A stretch of DNA of 41,429 bases from Streptomyces sp. NRRL F-525 (GCF_000716605.1 NZ_JNXE01000055.1:1-41429), one strand, 5' to 3'; positions 33,999 through 41,429 are shown, counted from the stretch's first letter. Made by a program: numbers and translations. The notes: a model not told the origin generated them from the letters alone.

Positions 33999-34016
33999 AT
34001 CTTCATCGCTGAAGAT
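33999..34016 (+). terminator. Perfect hairpin after the MarR-MFS-DUF1330 operon
   Basis: ATCTTCA and TGAAGAT form a perfect 7-bp stem with loop TCGC, 15 bases beyond the DUF1330 stop. A T-rich stretch (TCTTGATTTTCG) follows within 8 bases. A likely intrinsic terminator of the operon. Confidence 0.6.
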
Positions 34017-34203
34017 CCACCATCTTGATTTTCGCTGGTGCGGCTGATGGTGTGGCGGGATTCGTGGGTGCTCGTGCTGGTGGTGGGCGGCTGTCTTGGG
34101 TCCTGATCGTCTGTCAGCGGTCGAGTTCGAGGTTCGCCAGGATGAGCAGGAGGCGTCCCAGGCCTGACGCCGACCAAGCCTGATGCCAGCATGTCTGCCC
34201 GGG

Positions 34204-34941
34204 TCATGCCCCCAGGTCCTCCGTCATGGGCAGGCACTCGGCGAGCAGGTCGACGACGTCGCGCCAGGCTCGTTGCGCGTGCCGCGGGTGGTAGCCGACA
34301 CCGGGGACCACGGGGTGGTCGACCGTCGGGTGGTGGAAGGCGTGCAAAGCGCCGCCGTAGACCGAGAGGCGCCAGTCGACGCCCGCGGCCTGCAGCTCAG
34401 CGGTGAACGCCTCGCGTTGCGCGGGCGGCATGATCGGGTCCTCCGACCCGACCCCGGCCCACACCGGGCAACGGATGCGCGCTGCCTCGCCCGGTCGGCC
34501 CGTGGTCGTTGCGTTGACTGTCCCGATCGCGCGGAGGTTGACGCCGTCGCGGCCGAGTTCCAGCGCGATGGCGCCCCCGGTGCCGTAGCCGATGGCGGCG
34601 ATCCGGTCCGGATCGGTCCGCGGCTCGGTGCGCAACTCGTCGAGTGCCGTGTGGCCGATGCGCCGCATCCGGTCGGGATCAGCGAGCAGAGGCATGCAAC
34701 GGGCCAGCATCTCCTCGGGATCGCTCACATAGCGCCCGCCGTGCAGGTCGAAGGCCAGCGCCACATATCCCAGCTCGGCGAGAGCATCGGCCCGGCGGCG
34801 CTCGACGTCGCTCAGCCCCATACCCTCCGGTCCGAGCAGCACCGCGGGCCGACGGCCGACACCGGCCGGGAGCGCGAGATGCCCGACCATCGTCAAACCG
34901 TCGGCCGGGTACGCGACCGTACGCGTCGTCATCGTCGTCAC
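34204..34941 (-). CDS. Dienelactone hydrolase family protein with Gly at the nucleophile position
   Basis: A 245-residue alpha/beta hydrolase of the DLH family: PAVLLGPEGMGLSDVERRRA with Glu39, the nucleophile elbow IGYGTGGAIALEL, then GSEDPIMP with Asp168 and GGALHAFHHP with His200. In canonical DLH the elbow reads GYCFGG; here residue 120 is Gly (codon GGC), so the Cys/Ser nucleophile is missing while Asp and His remain. The length and C-terminus (GVGYHPRHAQRAWRDVVDLL) are normal. I recall actinobacterial relatives with the same GYGTGG, so it may be a subfamily with another chemistry rather than a dead gene. Start GTG at 34941 or ATG 9 bases in; neither has a good ribosome site. Confidence 0.85.
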   Translation of the reverse strand: MTTMTTRTVAYPADGLTMVGHLALPAGVGRRPAVLLGPEGMGLSDVERRRADALAELGYVALAFDLHGGRYVSDPEEMLARCMPLLADPDRMRRIGHTALDELRTEPRTDPDRIAAIGYGTGGAIALELGRDGVNLRAIGTVNATTTGRPGEAARIRCPVWAGVGSEDPIMPPAQREAFTAELQAAGVDWRLSVYGGALHAFHHPTVDHPVVPGVGYHPRHAQRAWRDVVDLLAECLPMTEDLGA

Positions 34942-35219
34942 AAGACGGGACTGTAGTGATCGTCGAGCCCGTCCGGCCGCTGTTCTGCCGCTGGCAGAGC
35001 AGCCCGAATATCCCCCTCAAATACGACGACGGCTCACACGAACCGCCACACACCTCGACCCCACGACAGCTATCCAACCCGTTGCACCTGCGCCCCGTAT
35101 CCCGGTGCTGGTTCTTCGAGCCGAGCGGCCCGCCGGGGCCAGGCCGGTTGGGTTCGGGTGCACGGGCCGGGCAAGGCAGGTTCAGACGGAGGTTTCTGAA
35201 CCCCCGGCGGACTGGGGTG
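34942..35219. other. Gene-free region between DLH-like gene and IS5 remnant
   Basis: About 280 bases without a recognisable gene. Several frames are open on both strands but none carries a known motif. It contains the promoter of the DLH-like gene. The right end borders the transposase remnant. Confidence 0.35.
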
Positions 35220-35421
35220 GGGGTGAGCCGGTCGGGTTCGGCCGGTAGTAAACAGCCACCAGCAGCACCCGGTCGGCGAGCCGCAGACACCACGGCTGAC
35301 CGATACCCGGCCCATCGCCACCCCGCTCCCGCCCCACCTCCCGCAACCGCTCGCACTGCTTCATCCGCAGCCCCGTGAACGTCCCCACCCACAACGGATC
35401 AGCCCTCAACACCCCACGCAT
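35220..35421 (-). pseudogene. N-terminal fragment of an IS5-family transposase
   Basis: A minus-strand ATG frame reads MRGVLRADPLWVGTFTGLRM, GIGQPWCLRLADRVLLVAVY and YRPNPT, matching the start of IS5-group (DDE_Tnp_4) transposases of actinomycetes, where this segment continues into TNLTxRQLAPLFG. The match ends at YYRPNPT and the remaining 80% of the gene is missing. A second remnant of the same family lies at 39128-39705 in the opposite orientation. Confidence 0.65.
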
Positions 35422-35469
35422 ACAAGGAAAATGCGCTGACTGCGGCCTTCTGCAACGCCCTTGGGCGGC

Positions 35470-36264
35470 CTACGCGGTTGTGGCGATGCCGCCGTCGACA
35501 GGGATCACGGTGCCCGTCAGGTATGCGCCTGCCCGGCTCGCGAGGAACACGGCGACACCCGCCATGTCGTCGTCGCGGCCGATCCGGCCTAGGGGGGCCG
35601 ACGCCGCGATCGCCTCGCCGAACTCATCGAGGGTCGCAGCCATCATTGCCGACGGGAACGGTCCCGGCGCCACCGCGTTCACGGTGACGTGCTGCGGTCC
35701 CAGTTCCTTGGCGAGCACTCTGGTGAGTTGATGCAGTGCGGCCTTGCTGCTGGAGTACGAGTAGTTGGGGCGCTGGGGGATGTGGATGGCGGCGATGCTG
35801 CCGATGTTGATGATCCGCGCGGGATCGTCGGCGGTGCCCGCCTTGCGAAGTGCGGGCAGCAGCTCCTGGACCAGCCAGAACGGCGACTTCAGGTTGAGGT
35901 CGACGACCGTGTCCCAGGCCGCGTCCGGGAACGTCGCCAGCGGCTCGTCCCATATGGCGCCCGCGTTGTTGACGAGGATGTCGAGACGCTCGGAGTCGGC
36001 GGTGACGAGGTCGGACAGTCGCCGACACTCGTCGTGGCGGGACAGGTCTGCGGGGATCGCCCGCACCTCACCGAATGTGGACAGCTCTTCCTGCGCCTTG
36101 GCGCACGCTTCTGCGTTGCGTGAACTGATGACCACGCGGACGCCCGCCTGGAGAAGGCCACGCGCGATCATCATCCCGATGCCTCTGGTGCCACCGGTGA
36201 CGAGCGCGCGCTTTCCACGCAGATCGAAGAGTTCTGCATGCGTTGTGAATTGGTTGTCTACCAC
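35470..36264 (-). CDS. Short-chain dehydrogenase/reductase (3-oxoacyl-ACP reductase-like)
   Basis: A 264-residue classical SDR: TGGTRGIG (23-30), NNAG (99-102), catalytic Ser156, Tyr170 and Lys174 in IINIGSIAAI...NYSYSSSK, and the C-terminal DGGIATTA of FabG-like members. RGLLQAGVRVVISSRNAEAC with two arginines after the second strand fits NADP. The start GTG at 36262-36264 (VVDNQFTT) is preferred because family homology begins soon after; ribosome site weak. It lies 350 bases downstream of the F420-type reductase and runs the same way, so it probably belongs to the same TetR-controlled cassette. Confidence 0.92.
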   Translation of the reverse strand: MVDNQFTTHAELFDLRGKRALVTGGTRGIGMMIARGLLQAGVRVVISSRNAEACAKAQEELSTFGEVRAIPADLSRHDECRRLSDLVTADSERLDILVNNAGAIWDEPLATFPDAAWDTVVDLNLKSPFWLVQELLPALRKAGTADDPARIINIGSIAAIHIPQRPNYSYSSSKAALHQLTRVLAKELGPQHVTVNAVAPGPFPSAMMAATLDEFGEAIAASAPLGRIGRDDDMAGVAVFLASRAGAYLTGTVIPVDGGIATTA

Positions 36265-36618
36265 TTGCCGTCTTTCTCGTTGGTCGTGCCGGATGCCGCG
36301 TCGACGCGTCGGGCGTTCGGTTCGCTGTCTCGACGCTATGGCCGTGGAGTGCACTTCAAGCAAGCGGATCAGCGCCTGCCCTCGCCCGTACGACGCCCCC
36401 GCGGCGCCGGTCACCACACAGGGAGCGGACGGTCCGACTTGACGCCTCGCGGCAACAGCGGCTCAAGTCGGGCCCACTGGCCGTTCGTCACATCCCAACG
36501 TCCCTCAGGACATGACCATCAACGATCGAGATCAACTTTCGCAGCAGACCCCAGCCGTGCTCTGGCCGCGACCACACCCCAGCCCCTGGGAGCAGGTCAT
36601 CTGCCGAGGGATCCGCGA
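36265..36618. other. Gene-free spacer inside the redox cassette
   Basis: About 350 bases between two minus-strand genes. Only chance frames seen. It could hold a separate promoter for the SDR at 35470-36264, or be the scar of a lost gene. Confidence 0.35.
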
Positions 36619-37095
36619 TCACGTCCGATGGCGGAAGCTGATGCGCATCAGTCGGCTGTCAGCCCAGTCTTCGTGCCGGGTCGGCCGGATAGTGCCGGGG
36701 TCGTGGGGCTGATTGAGATCCGCGACGATCTCCGCCAGCACGGCCCGCCGTTCGGCTGGGTCGGTCACAGGCGTGGCCCGTGCTGGCAGATCCGCACGGA
36801 TCCCGTTCTTGAGGTGGAAGGTGAAGTCGGGATCGGCGAGAAGGTTCGCATGGCAGTCGGTCGCGGCACCGCCGGCGCCGCTGCAGAGGTAGGTGGTGGC
36901 CGCAGCTCGGTAGAAGAAGATCTCGATGCGGCGCGCTCGGCCGGTGCGGCGCCCCAGCGTCGTGATGTCGATGATCCGTTCCCCGGTGCCCGCGGCGGGG
37001 GTGATCTCGATGGCTCGTCGGATGTGATCGGGCAGGTGGGACGAAGACGCGTCCCGTGCGGAGTCGTTCGACCCGGTCGTGTCTGGAGTGCTCAC
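36619..37095 (-). CDS. DUF385 family F420-type nitroreductase/quinone reductase (Ddn-like)
   Basis: A 158-residue split-barrel protein of the deazaflavin-dependent nitroreductase (Ddn/DUF385) family: LGRRTGRARRIEIFFYRAAA matches the conserved G..SG..R..P strand that contacts F420, and CHANLLADPDFTFHLKNGIR matches the NLxAxPxVxV segment; TRHEDWADSRLMRISF is at the C-terminus. The usual P(D/A)W before the HNL motif is TDC here. GTG start at 37093-37095 overlaps the TGA of the SDR before it (GTGA), so the two are co-translated. These enzymes use F420H2 to reduce quinones, enones or nitro compounds. With two SDRs beside it, reduction of a cyclic enone or quinone is plausible. Confidence 0.85.
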   Translation of the reverse strand: MSTPDTTGSNDSARDASSSHLPDHIRRAIEITPAAGTGERIIDITTLGRRTGRARRIEIFFYRAAATTYLCSGAGGAATDCHANLLADPDFTFHLKNGIRADLPARATPVTDPAERRAVLAEIVADLNQPHDPGTIRPTRHEDWADSRLMRISFRHRT

Positions 37096-37871
37096 GCGGT
37101 CTCGGTCTGAAGGGCGGGGCCGAGGAGGAGTCCACCGTCGATGACGTACTCCGACCCCGTGATGAACGACGCGTCCGATGACGTGAGGAACAAGAGGAGC
37201 CGGGTGACCTCGGTCGGCTCTCCGAGGCGGGGGACAGCGAACGGTTCGGGTGAGTAGAAGTCGGCGATCGCCGTGGTGGCGCCGACTGCTGGTTCCTGGA
37301 TGAACGGGGTCGCTATCACGCCGGGGTGGATGGTGTTCACCCGGATGTGGTCGCGGCCGAGCTCGATCGCCGCCGTTTGCGTGAGACCTCGCACGGCCCA
37401 CTTACTGGCGACGTACGGCGCGTAGTACGCAGTGCCGCCCAGGCCCATGGTCGAGGCGATGTTGACGATGGCGCCCCCTGCCGCGCGGCGCAGAGCGGGG
37501 GCTGCGGCCTTGATGCCGAGGAAGGTGCCGGTGAGGTTGACGTCGAGGATGCGCGACCACGTGGACTGCTCGGTGTACTCGATCGTCGCAGGCGGATTCT
37601 GCACGCCCGCGTTGTTGACGAGCACGTTCAGGGCACCGAAGGCGCTCTCGGCGGCCAGCACTGCGGCGGACCACGAGCTCTCGTCGGTGACGTCGAGGCG
37701 GACGAAGCGAGCGCGGGTCCCGAGCTCGTCGGCGAGAGCGGCGCCGCGTTCCGCGTCGACGCCGCCGATCACCACGTTCGCTCCCTCCGCGTGAAAGGCG
37801 CGCACGTGGCTCGAGCCCTGGCCGCCGGTCCCACCGGTCACGAGCACGGTCTGGTTGTCGAAGCGGGGCAT
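37092..37871 (-). CDS. Short-chain dehydrogenase/reductase (3-alpha/20-beta hydroxysteroid dehydrogenase-like)
   Basis: A 259-residue classical SDR: TGGTGGQG (12-19), NNAG (86-89), catalytic Ser140, Tyr153 and Lys157 in NIASTMGLGGTAYYAPYVASK, then NTIHPGVIATPF and the C-terminal GSEYVIDGG. The TGGTGGQG loop and VDAERG after the second strand fit the NAD-preferring 3-alpha/20-beta-HSD group. ATG start with AAGGAA 6 bases upstream. Its stop overlaps the start of the DUF385 gene. It is divergent from a TetR gene; two palindromic operator copies lie between them. Likely substrates are steroids or other alicyclic alcohols; not provable from sequence. Confidence 0.93.
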   Translation of the reverse strand: MPRFDNQTVLVTGGTGGQGSSHVRAFHAEGANVVIGGVDAERGAALADELGTRARFVRLDVTDESSWSAAVLAAESAFGALNVLVNNAGVQNPPATIEYTEQSTWSRILDVNLTGTFLGIKAAAPALRRAAGGAIVNIASTMGLGGTAYYAPYVASKWAVRGLTQTAAIELGRDHIRVNTIHPGVIATPFIQEPAVGATTAIADFYSPEPFAVPRLGEPTEVTRLLLFLTSSDASFITGSEYVIDGGLLLGPALQTETA

Positions 37872-37929
37872 CAGATGTTCCTTCGGTACGTGGCTGAATG
37901 ACCGGGATCACCAGTGATGAACGGCGGCC

Positions 37930-37952
37930 AGTGGTGAGCCAGACCACTCACC
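37930..37952. promoter_or_regulatory. TetR operator copy 1
   Basis: AGTGGTGAGCCAGACCACT followed by CACC. Arms AGTGGT and ACCACT are perfect inverted repeats around 7 bases. The same 23-bp pattern recurs 48 bp further on. It lies 59 bases before the SDR start. Confidence 0.75.
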
Positions 37953-37977
37953 ATCGCCGTGACACTAGGTCGACGGC

Positions 37978-38000
37978 AGTGGCGAGTCAAGCCACTCACC
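37978..38000. promoter_or_regulatory. TetR operator copy 2
   Basis: AGTGGCGAGTCAAGCCACT followed by CACC. Arms AGTGGC and GCCACT are perfect inverted repeats around 7 bases. Between the two copies arm and spacer bases covary (T/A to C/G in the sixth pair), which supports selection on the palindrome. It ends 15 bases before the TetR start, so binding should shut off the regulator's own promoter. Confidence 0.75.
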
Positions 38001-38015
38001 TCGTATGCTCGGCCC

Positions 38016-38660
38016 ATGAGCAAGGTCGTGACGACGTATCACCAGCGGGTCGCCCAGGAGAAGCGCGCGCTGATCGTGGCGGCCGCGACCGCGCTGTTTC
38101 TCGAGTTGGGCTACGACCGGACGTCGCTGGCGCGGATCGCGGAGTGCTCGGGCGTTTCGCGGGCCACCCTGTTCAAGCAGTTTCCGACCAAAGCCGCCCT
38201 GTTCGACGCCATCGTGACCGAGTCCTGGTCGACCTCCGACGAGGAGGATCCTCCGCCGACAGGCAACGTCGTCGACGGGCTCGGCATCATCGGTCGCCGT
38301 TACGCCGAGCTGCTGGGCCGTGCCCAGATGACCGACCTGTTCAGGATCGTCATCGCCGAGCTGCCGCGGTTCCCCGAGCTGGCCCAAGCGCAGTTCTCGC
38401 ACGGGAAGATGCCCTACTTCGAGTCCGTACGCAGCTACCTCCTGGCTGAGCACGAGGCGGGAACGGTGCGGATCGAGGACGTGGACCTCGCAGCCACCCA
38501 GTTCCTGGGCATGATCTCCAACTACGTCTTCTGGCCGACCCTCCTGGTGCCCGGCTGGGAGGTGAGCGTCGAACGTGTCGCCCAGGTGGTCGACGAGGCC
38601 GTCCGCACCATCGCCGCCCGGTACGCCGCGACTGGACCAGGGGCGTCCACCGACGACTGA
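38016..38660 (+). CDS. TetR-family transcriptional regulator
   Basis: A 214-residue TetR repressor: KRALIVAAATALFLELGYDR, TSLARIAECSGVSRATLFKQ, FPTKAALFDAIV form the DNA-binding domain; the C-terminal domain (LFRIVIAELPRFPELAQAQF) is of the AefR-like/TetR_C type. The ATG at 38016 is chosen over upstream starts because the two operators lie directly before it; no clear Shine-Dalgarno sequence, so the transcript may be leaderless or nearly so. It should repress itself and the divergent SDR-DUF385 operon by binding the two palindromes. Confidence 0.93.
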   Translation: MSKVVTTYHQRVAQEKRALIVAAATALFLELGYDRTSLARIAECSGVSRATLFKQFPTKAALFDAIVTESWSTSDEEDPPPTGNVVDGLGIIGRRYAELLGRAQMTDLFRIVIAELPRFPELAQAQFSHGKMPYFESVRSYLLAEHEAGTVRIEDVDLAATQFLGMISNYVFWPTLLVPGWEVSVERVAQVVDEAVRTIAARYAATGPGASTDD

Positions 38661-38944
38661 GTCCGGCCGACCGCGACAGAGTCCCACCGCCACCAAAGGA
38701 CCTCATGCCTACGCAATCGATACCACGGCGCCAAGGGCGTTCGCGGGGCATCCCGGGGCGGACGCCGAAGGAGGGAGTCTCGATGTTGACCCACCTCGAT
38801 CAGCCTGGCATCAGCACGGCCCGGTAAGAGGTCTCAGCAGCGGACCCAAACGTGCAAGTCTGCGCTCTCGGGGCGCAAACTCCCAACGACAGCAAAAAAA
38901 ATCGGGTGGCCCAAGACCCGCAAGCCAGGCCCGCAGCTACCCCC
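38661..38944. other. Gene-free region downstream of TetR
   Basis: About 280 bases with no recognisable gene. It includes a short A8 tract near 38895, rare in this GC-rich DNA. No hairpin typical of a terminator was seen directly after the TetR gene. Confidence 0.35.
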
Positions 38945-39085
38945 TCATCTGTGAAGAGCCACGAACCGATTCGCCGCCTCTTCCAGACGACTGACCAAGT
39001 CTGTCTCCATGCGTGCCTCCGTCCAGAGCTGTTCGCAGCGCGGTGCCACGATCTTCCCGTCACAGGTGCGATCACGGCGTCGTAG
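38945..39085 (-). pseudogene. Possible C-terminal fragment of a helical hypothetical protein
   Basis: A minus-strand frame ends with GKIVAPRCEQLWTEARMETD followed by LVSRLEEAANRFVALHR and a stop. The helical, Glu/Arg/Leu-balanced composition looks coding, unlike the neighbouring frames, but no start or family could be assigned. It may be the tail of a gene cut by the IS5-type element. Confidence 0.3.
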
Positions 39086-39127
39086 CCGTACCGGACAGGC
39101 CCGTTCACTGGGCTGAGCCCGCGCCGC

Positions 39128-39705
39128 CTCGGCAAGCCGGTGACCGCCCTGCGCCACGAGGGGCGGACACGGTCCGCCGAAGCCGGCCGTCGAGCCGGCC
39201 TCTGAAGGACCGCGTCCTGCTGGTCGCGGCGTCCTGGTGCACGAACCTGACGCTGCACCGGCTCGCGCCGCGGATCCGAATCTCGAAGTCTGCGGCCGAC
39301 CGCATCATCAACCGCCTCGCACCCTGCTCGCACTGCGGCCGCGCCAACGATTCCGTAAGGACACCGTGCTCATCGTGGACGGCACCCTGGTCCCCACACG
39401 CGACCACGCGGTGGCCGAGCAGTCGGAAAAATACGGGTACTCCACCAGTCACCAGGTCGTCATCCACGCCGATACCCGGATGGTCGTCGCGCTTGGGCGA
39501 CCTCTGCCCGGCAACCGCAAACGACTGCAAGGCATGCGAGTTGTCCGGAGCGAAAGCCGTCGTCGACAACACCACGGTGATCGCTGACGGCGGCTACCGC
39601 GCCACCGGCCTGGTGATCCCGCACCGCCGTGAACCAGGCAAAGCCGAACTCTCAGCCTGGAAAAGGGCGCACAACCGCTCACACCGCAAGGTTCGTGTTC
39701 GAGGG
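39128..39705 (+). pseudogene. IS5-family transposase remnant with frameshifts
   Basis: The pieces follow family order in changing frames: LKDRVLLVAASWCTNLTLHR and ISKSAADRIINRLAP; then in another frame LALRPRQRFRKDTVLIVDGT (first catalytic Asp), LVPTRDHAVAEQSEKYGYST, HQVVIHADTRMVVALGRPLP; then back in the first frame CKACELSGAKAVVDNTTVIA, DGGYRATGLVIPHRREPGKA (second Asp) and ELSAWKRAHNRSHRKVRVR. The C-terminal catalytic Glu part is missing beyond 39705. At least two frameshifts make it inactive. It belongs to the same family as the N-terminal fragment at 35220-35421. Confidence 0.8.
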
Positions 39706-39839
39706 TGTAGGGCACGTGGGGCCACCGAAGTAGCCGCGGACGATGTGTGGCTGACATTGACGCCGAGGGAAGAACCTGCTGGTTTCGGCGGCGAGTTGGG
39801 CCTGGTCACGGGCCCGGTGGTGCATAGGCAAGCTCCGCG

Positions 39840-39965
39840 GACGCGGTTGTCGATGAAGCCGTGCAGGCATCAGATCATGCGGTTGAAGAGATCGCGCAGT
39901 GCGGAAATACGCCGAGCGCAATGGGCGCGCCCGCGGTCGTAGTGGGTTCTGGCGCCGGAGACCCG
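39840..39965 (-). pseudogene. C-terminal remnant of an IS110-family transposase
   Basis: A minus-strand frame reads SGARTHYDRGRAHCARRISA, LRDLFNRMI, stop, CLHGFIDNRV. In IS110 (Transposase_20) elements the C-terminus has the pattern GARAHYDRRR...ALRxLxNRxIGxLHxCL. Only about 40 residues are left, with a stop replacing the codon before CLH. It lies between the IS5 remnant and the surface-protein gene. Confidence 0.55.
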
Positions 39966-40033
39966 GCTGCCCAGGAGCAAGGACAGGCAGCGCATCTGTA
40001 CGGCGCAGGTGGGGCGGACAGTTTGTAGCGCTA

Positions 40034-41356
40034 TCAGGAGTTCGCGCCGGCGGCGGCGCTGTTGCGGCGGCGCCGGAGGACGATCGCCAGGGTGACGATC
40101 ACGGCGACCCCAGCGGCGGAGACGGCGGTCCACAACGCCGCGCTGTCGCGAGCCAGCAGCGCGGGGGACGCGGCCAACGCGATGACCGCCTTGTCGTTGC
40201 CGGGGGTCCGGTCGAACGGGTTGAACGTGCGTATGGTGCCCTTCGCGCCGGGGACCCGGCGGTCGATGCGGATCTTGAACCCGATGACGGTCGTCCCTCC
40301 TACGTACCGTACCTCGGAGAACCCGTCGTAACCGATCTCGCAGACGAACGCCCCGCCGTGCTTCTTCGGCCGTGTGCACGCCCAGTCGCCGCCATCGTCC
40401 TCGAAGGTGTACGGGATGGAGGTCACCGTGGTGCCTTCCGGCGGCACCACCTCGAAGCGGCCCAGTGCCTCCGCACCCCATGGCCGCCCGGGTCCGTTGT
40501 CGCGCACCCCCAGCCGGACCGTCACCGTGGTGCCGACCCGGCCCCGGACGGTCGCGGTCACCGGCTGGTAGTCGACCTGCACGGTGGTGGTGGCCCTGAC
40601 GTACCCGGTGTCGCCGGTGAGGCCGCGGTCGGCCGTCCTGGTCAGGGTCAGCGGGGGTTCGGTGCCGCGCACCGTGAGTTCGGTGGGACGCTCGGGTTCG
40701 GACGACCAGGTGTAGGAGAGGGTGCCCAGCAGCTTTCCGGCGGCGGCCGTGTAGCGGACCGGGGCATTGGTGCGGTAGGCCGTGTGGGGTGCGGCCCTGG
40801 TGGGGAACTCGCACCAGGCCGAGGTGGAGGAGGTGTCGAAGTAGCAGTTGTCGGGGCGCGAGGTCAGCAGCAGCCCGTCGTCCGCGGTGATACGGAGCGC
40901 GACACCCTGTTCCGCCGTGAAACGGCTGTGGTTCGCGAACCGGGGCGTCGTTTTCCGGGACGTGCCCGGCGCCACCGCCTTCACCGACTCGCCGTCCGCC
41001 GGGGTGTGGAGCGAAGGTTCGCCCACGGTCATCCGGGTGGTCCCGGTCACCGGTGCCGCGTTGTCCGCGACGACGGTGTATGTCACGGTCCCGTTGTCGC
41101 CTGGCTCGACACCGTCCACGCCGTTGAGGGTGAAGGGGTTGTTGGACTCGCCGTCACCGTTCTGCACGTCGCCGTAGAGGCAGGTGAACACCGGGCCGTC
41201 CTGGGTGCAGTTCCCGCCGCCGCCCTTGCTCGCCCGGGCGACGCCGTCCAACCCCGAGGTGTCCACGGTGACCCTGACGTTGCGGGCCGGGCCCCCGTCA
41301 CTGCGTTCCACGGCGACAGGGACGCCGAAGTCACTGAGCCGTTTCAGTGTGGCCAC
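40034..41356 (-). CDS. Cell-surface protein with C-terminal membrane anchor (N-terminus unclear)
   Basis: A 440-residue frame of secreted-protein character: repeated beta-sandwich strands (ARNVRVTVDTSGLDGVARAS, NGTVTYTVVADNAAPVTGTT, GTTVTVRLGVRDNGPGRPWG), two Cys pairs, and a conserved-repeat (DUF11-like) style. The end is one membrane helix plus basic tail, LWTAVSAAGVAVIVTLAIVL followed by RRRRNSAAAG, without an LPXTG motif. The frame can start at a GTG (41354-41356), but no ribosome site or signal peptide is there. The same frame continues upstream past a TGA at 41360-41362 to the window edge (ALSVADADVVT), so the true N-terminus and signal peptide probably lie further right and the TGA may be a nonsense mutation. 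Confidence 0.75.
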   Translation of the reverse strand: MATLKRLSDFGVPVAVERSDGGPARNVRVTVDTSGLDGVARASKGGGGNCTQDGPVFTCLYGDVQNGDGESNNPFTLNGVDGVEPGDNGTVTYTVVADNAAPVTGTTRMTVGEPSLHTPADGESVKAVAPGTSRKTTPRFANHSRFTAEQGVALRITADDGLLLTSRPDNCYFDTSSTSAWCEFPTRAAPHTAYRTNAPVRYTAAAGKLLGTLSYTWSSEPERPTELTVRGTEPPLTLTRTADRGLTGDTGYVRATTTVQVDYQPVTATVRGRVGTTVTVRLGVRDNGPGRPWGAEALGRFEVVPPEGTTVTSIPYTFEDDGGDWACTRPKKHGGAFVCEIGYDGFSEVRYVGGTTVIGFKIRIDRRVPGAKGTIRTFNPFDRTPGNDKAVIALAASPALLARDSAALWTAVSAAGVAVIVTLAIVLRRRRNSAAAGANS

Positions 41357-41362
41357 TGATCA

Positions 41363-41429
41363 GGTGACGACGTCGGCGTCCGCAACGGACAAGGCCCCTA
41401 CGCCGTTGAGGGAGGTGTTCGACGTCTCA
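41363..41429 (-). pseudogene. Upstream continuation of the surface-protein frame beyond an in-frame TGA (partial)
   Basis: Reading in the same frame as the surface protein, the last 67 bases translate as TSNTSLNGVGALSVADADVV, then T, then TGA, then SVATLKRLSDFGVPVAVE. The composition is the same as the gene body. Whether this is the disrupted N-terminal part of that gene or the end of an upstream gene cannot be decided inside the window. Confidence 0.4.

Noticed and set aside
39899..41359. A 486-codon plus-strand frame opposite the surface protein
   Set aside because: Gly/Arg/Val-rich mirror frame; the minus strand has beta-strand repeats and a membrane anchor.

Overview
The window is very GC-rich with GC-biased third codon positions, many GTG starts, polyketide synthase, LAL-type LuxR, F420-type and macrolide-modifying gene families. 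This points to an actinomycete, most likely Streptomyces, and to an accessory region such as a chromosome arm. I see no rRNA, tRNA or CRISPR array.

1-9.9 kb: the edge of a type I polyketide cluster. Reading leftward on the minus strand are a flavodoxin-like azoreductase, a CYP105-like P450 and the first PKS gene. The PKS starts with an aryl-acid CoA-ligase loading module (ligase, degenerate ketoreductase-like domain, ACP), as in PKSs primed by AHBA, pABA or shikimate-derived acids, and runs into the first KS. That KS is interrupted: about 55 residues, including the NIGH histidine, are missing and the frame shifts, after which the KS tail and AT start read cleanly to the window edge. A GTG-started LuxR regulator without an ATPase domain lies divergently, behind a 1.5 kb gap that carries a diverged direct repeat of about 160 bp.

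9.9-18.9 kb: mostly remnants and single metabolic genes. There is an IS982-type remnant next to a truncated gene, a Gfo/Idh/MocA oxidoreductase lacking the usual EKP lysine, and an SDR with a clear terminator. Two decayed antibiotic-modification genes follow (a Vat-type acetyltransferase and a macrolide glycosyltransferase), then an MpaB/DUF2236 oxygenase, a cytoplasmic GH16-like hydrolase beside a ruined LacI regulator, and a transglutaminase-like protein.

19-27.5 kb: a translationally coupled diacylglycerol-kinase/PAP2 lipid pair and a divergent pair of unknown genes (one membrane, one soluble) sharing a dyad-containing promoter. Next is a TetR regulator divergent from an isochorismatase-like hydrolase, followed by a 753-residue S15/CocE hydrolase. 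Its first 150 residues look like a module normally found at the N-terminus of bacterial lipoproteins.

27.5-31.3 kb: an insertion-sequence graveyard. Two IS1380 5' stubs bracket an NTF2/SnoaL-like gene, and one of them truncates an ISL3 transposase that also has a frameshift and a nonsense codon.

31.7-38.7 kb: a MarR-MFS-DUF1330 efflux operon with a probable leaderless start, and a dienelactone-hydrolase homologue with Gly at the nucleophile position. Next comes a redox cassette: an SDR, an F420-type DUF385 reductase and a second SDR, the last two overlapping by GTGA. A divergent TetR gene faces them across two copies of a 23-bp palindromic operator. IS5-type remnants lie on both sides of this cassette.

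38.7-41.4 kb: IS5 and IS110 remnants, then a cell-wall-type protein with one C-terminal membrane anchor whose frame continues upstream across an in-frame TGA to the window edge.
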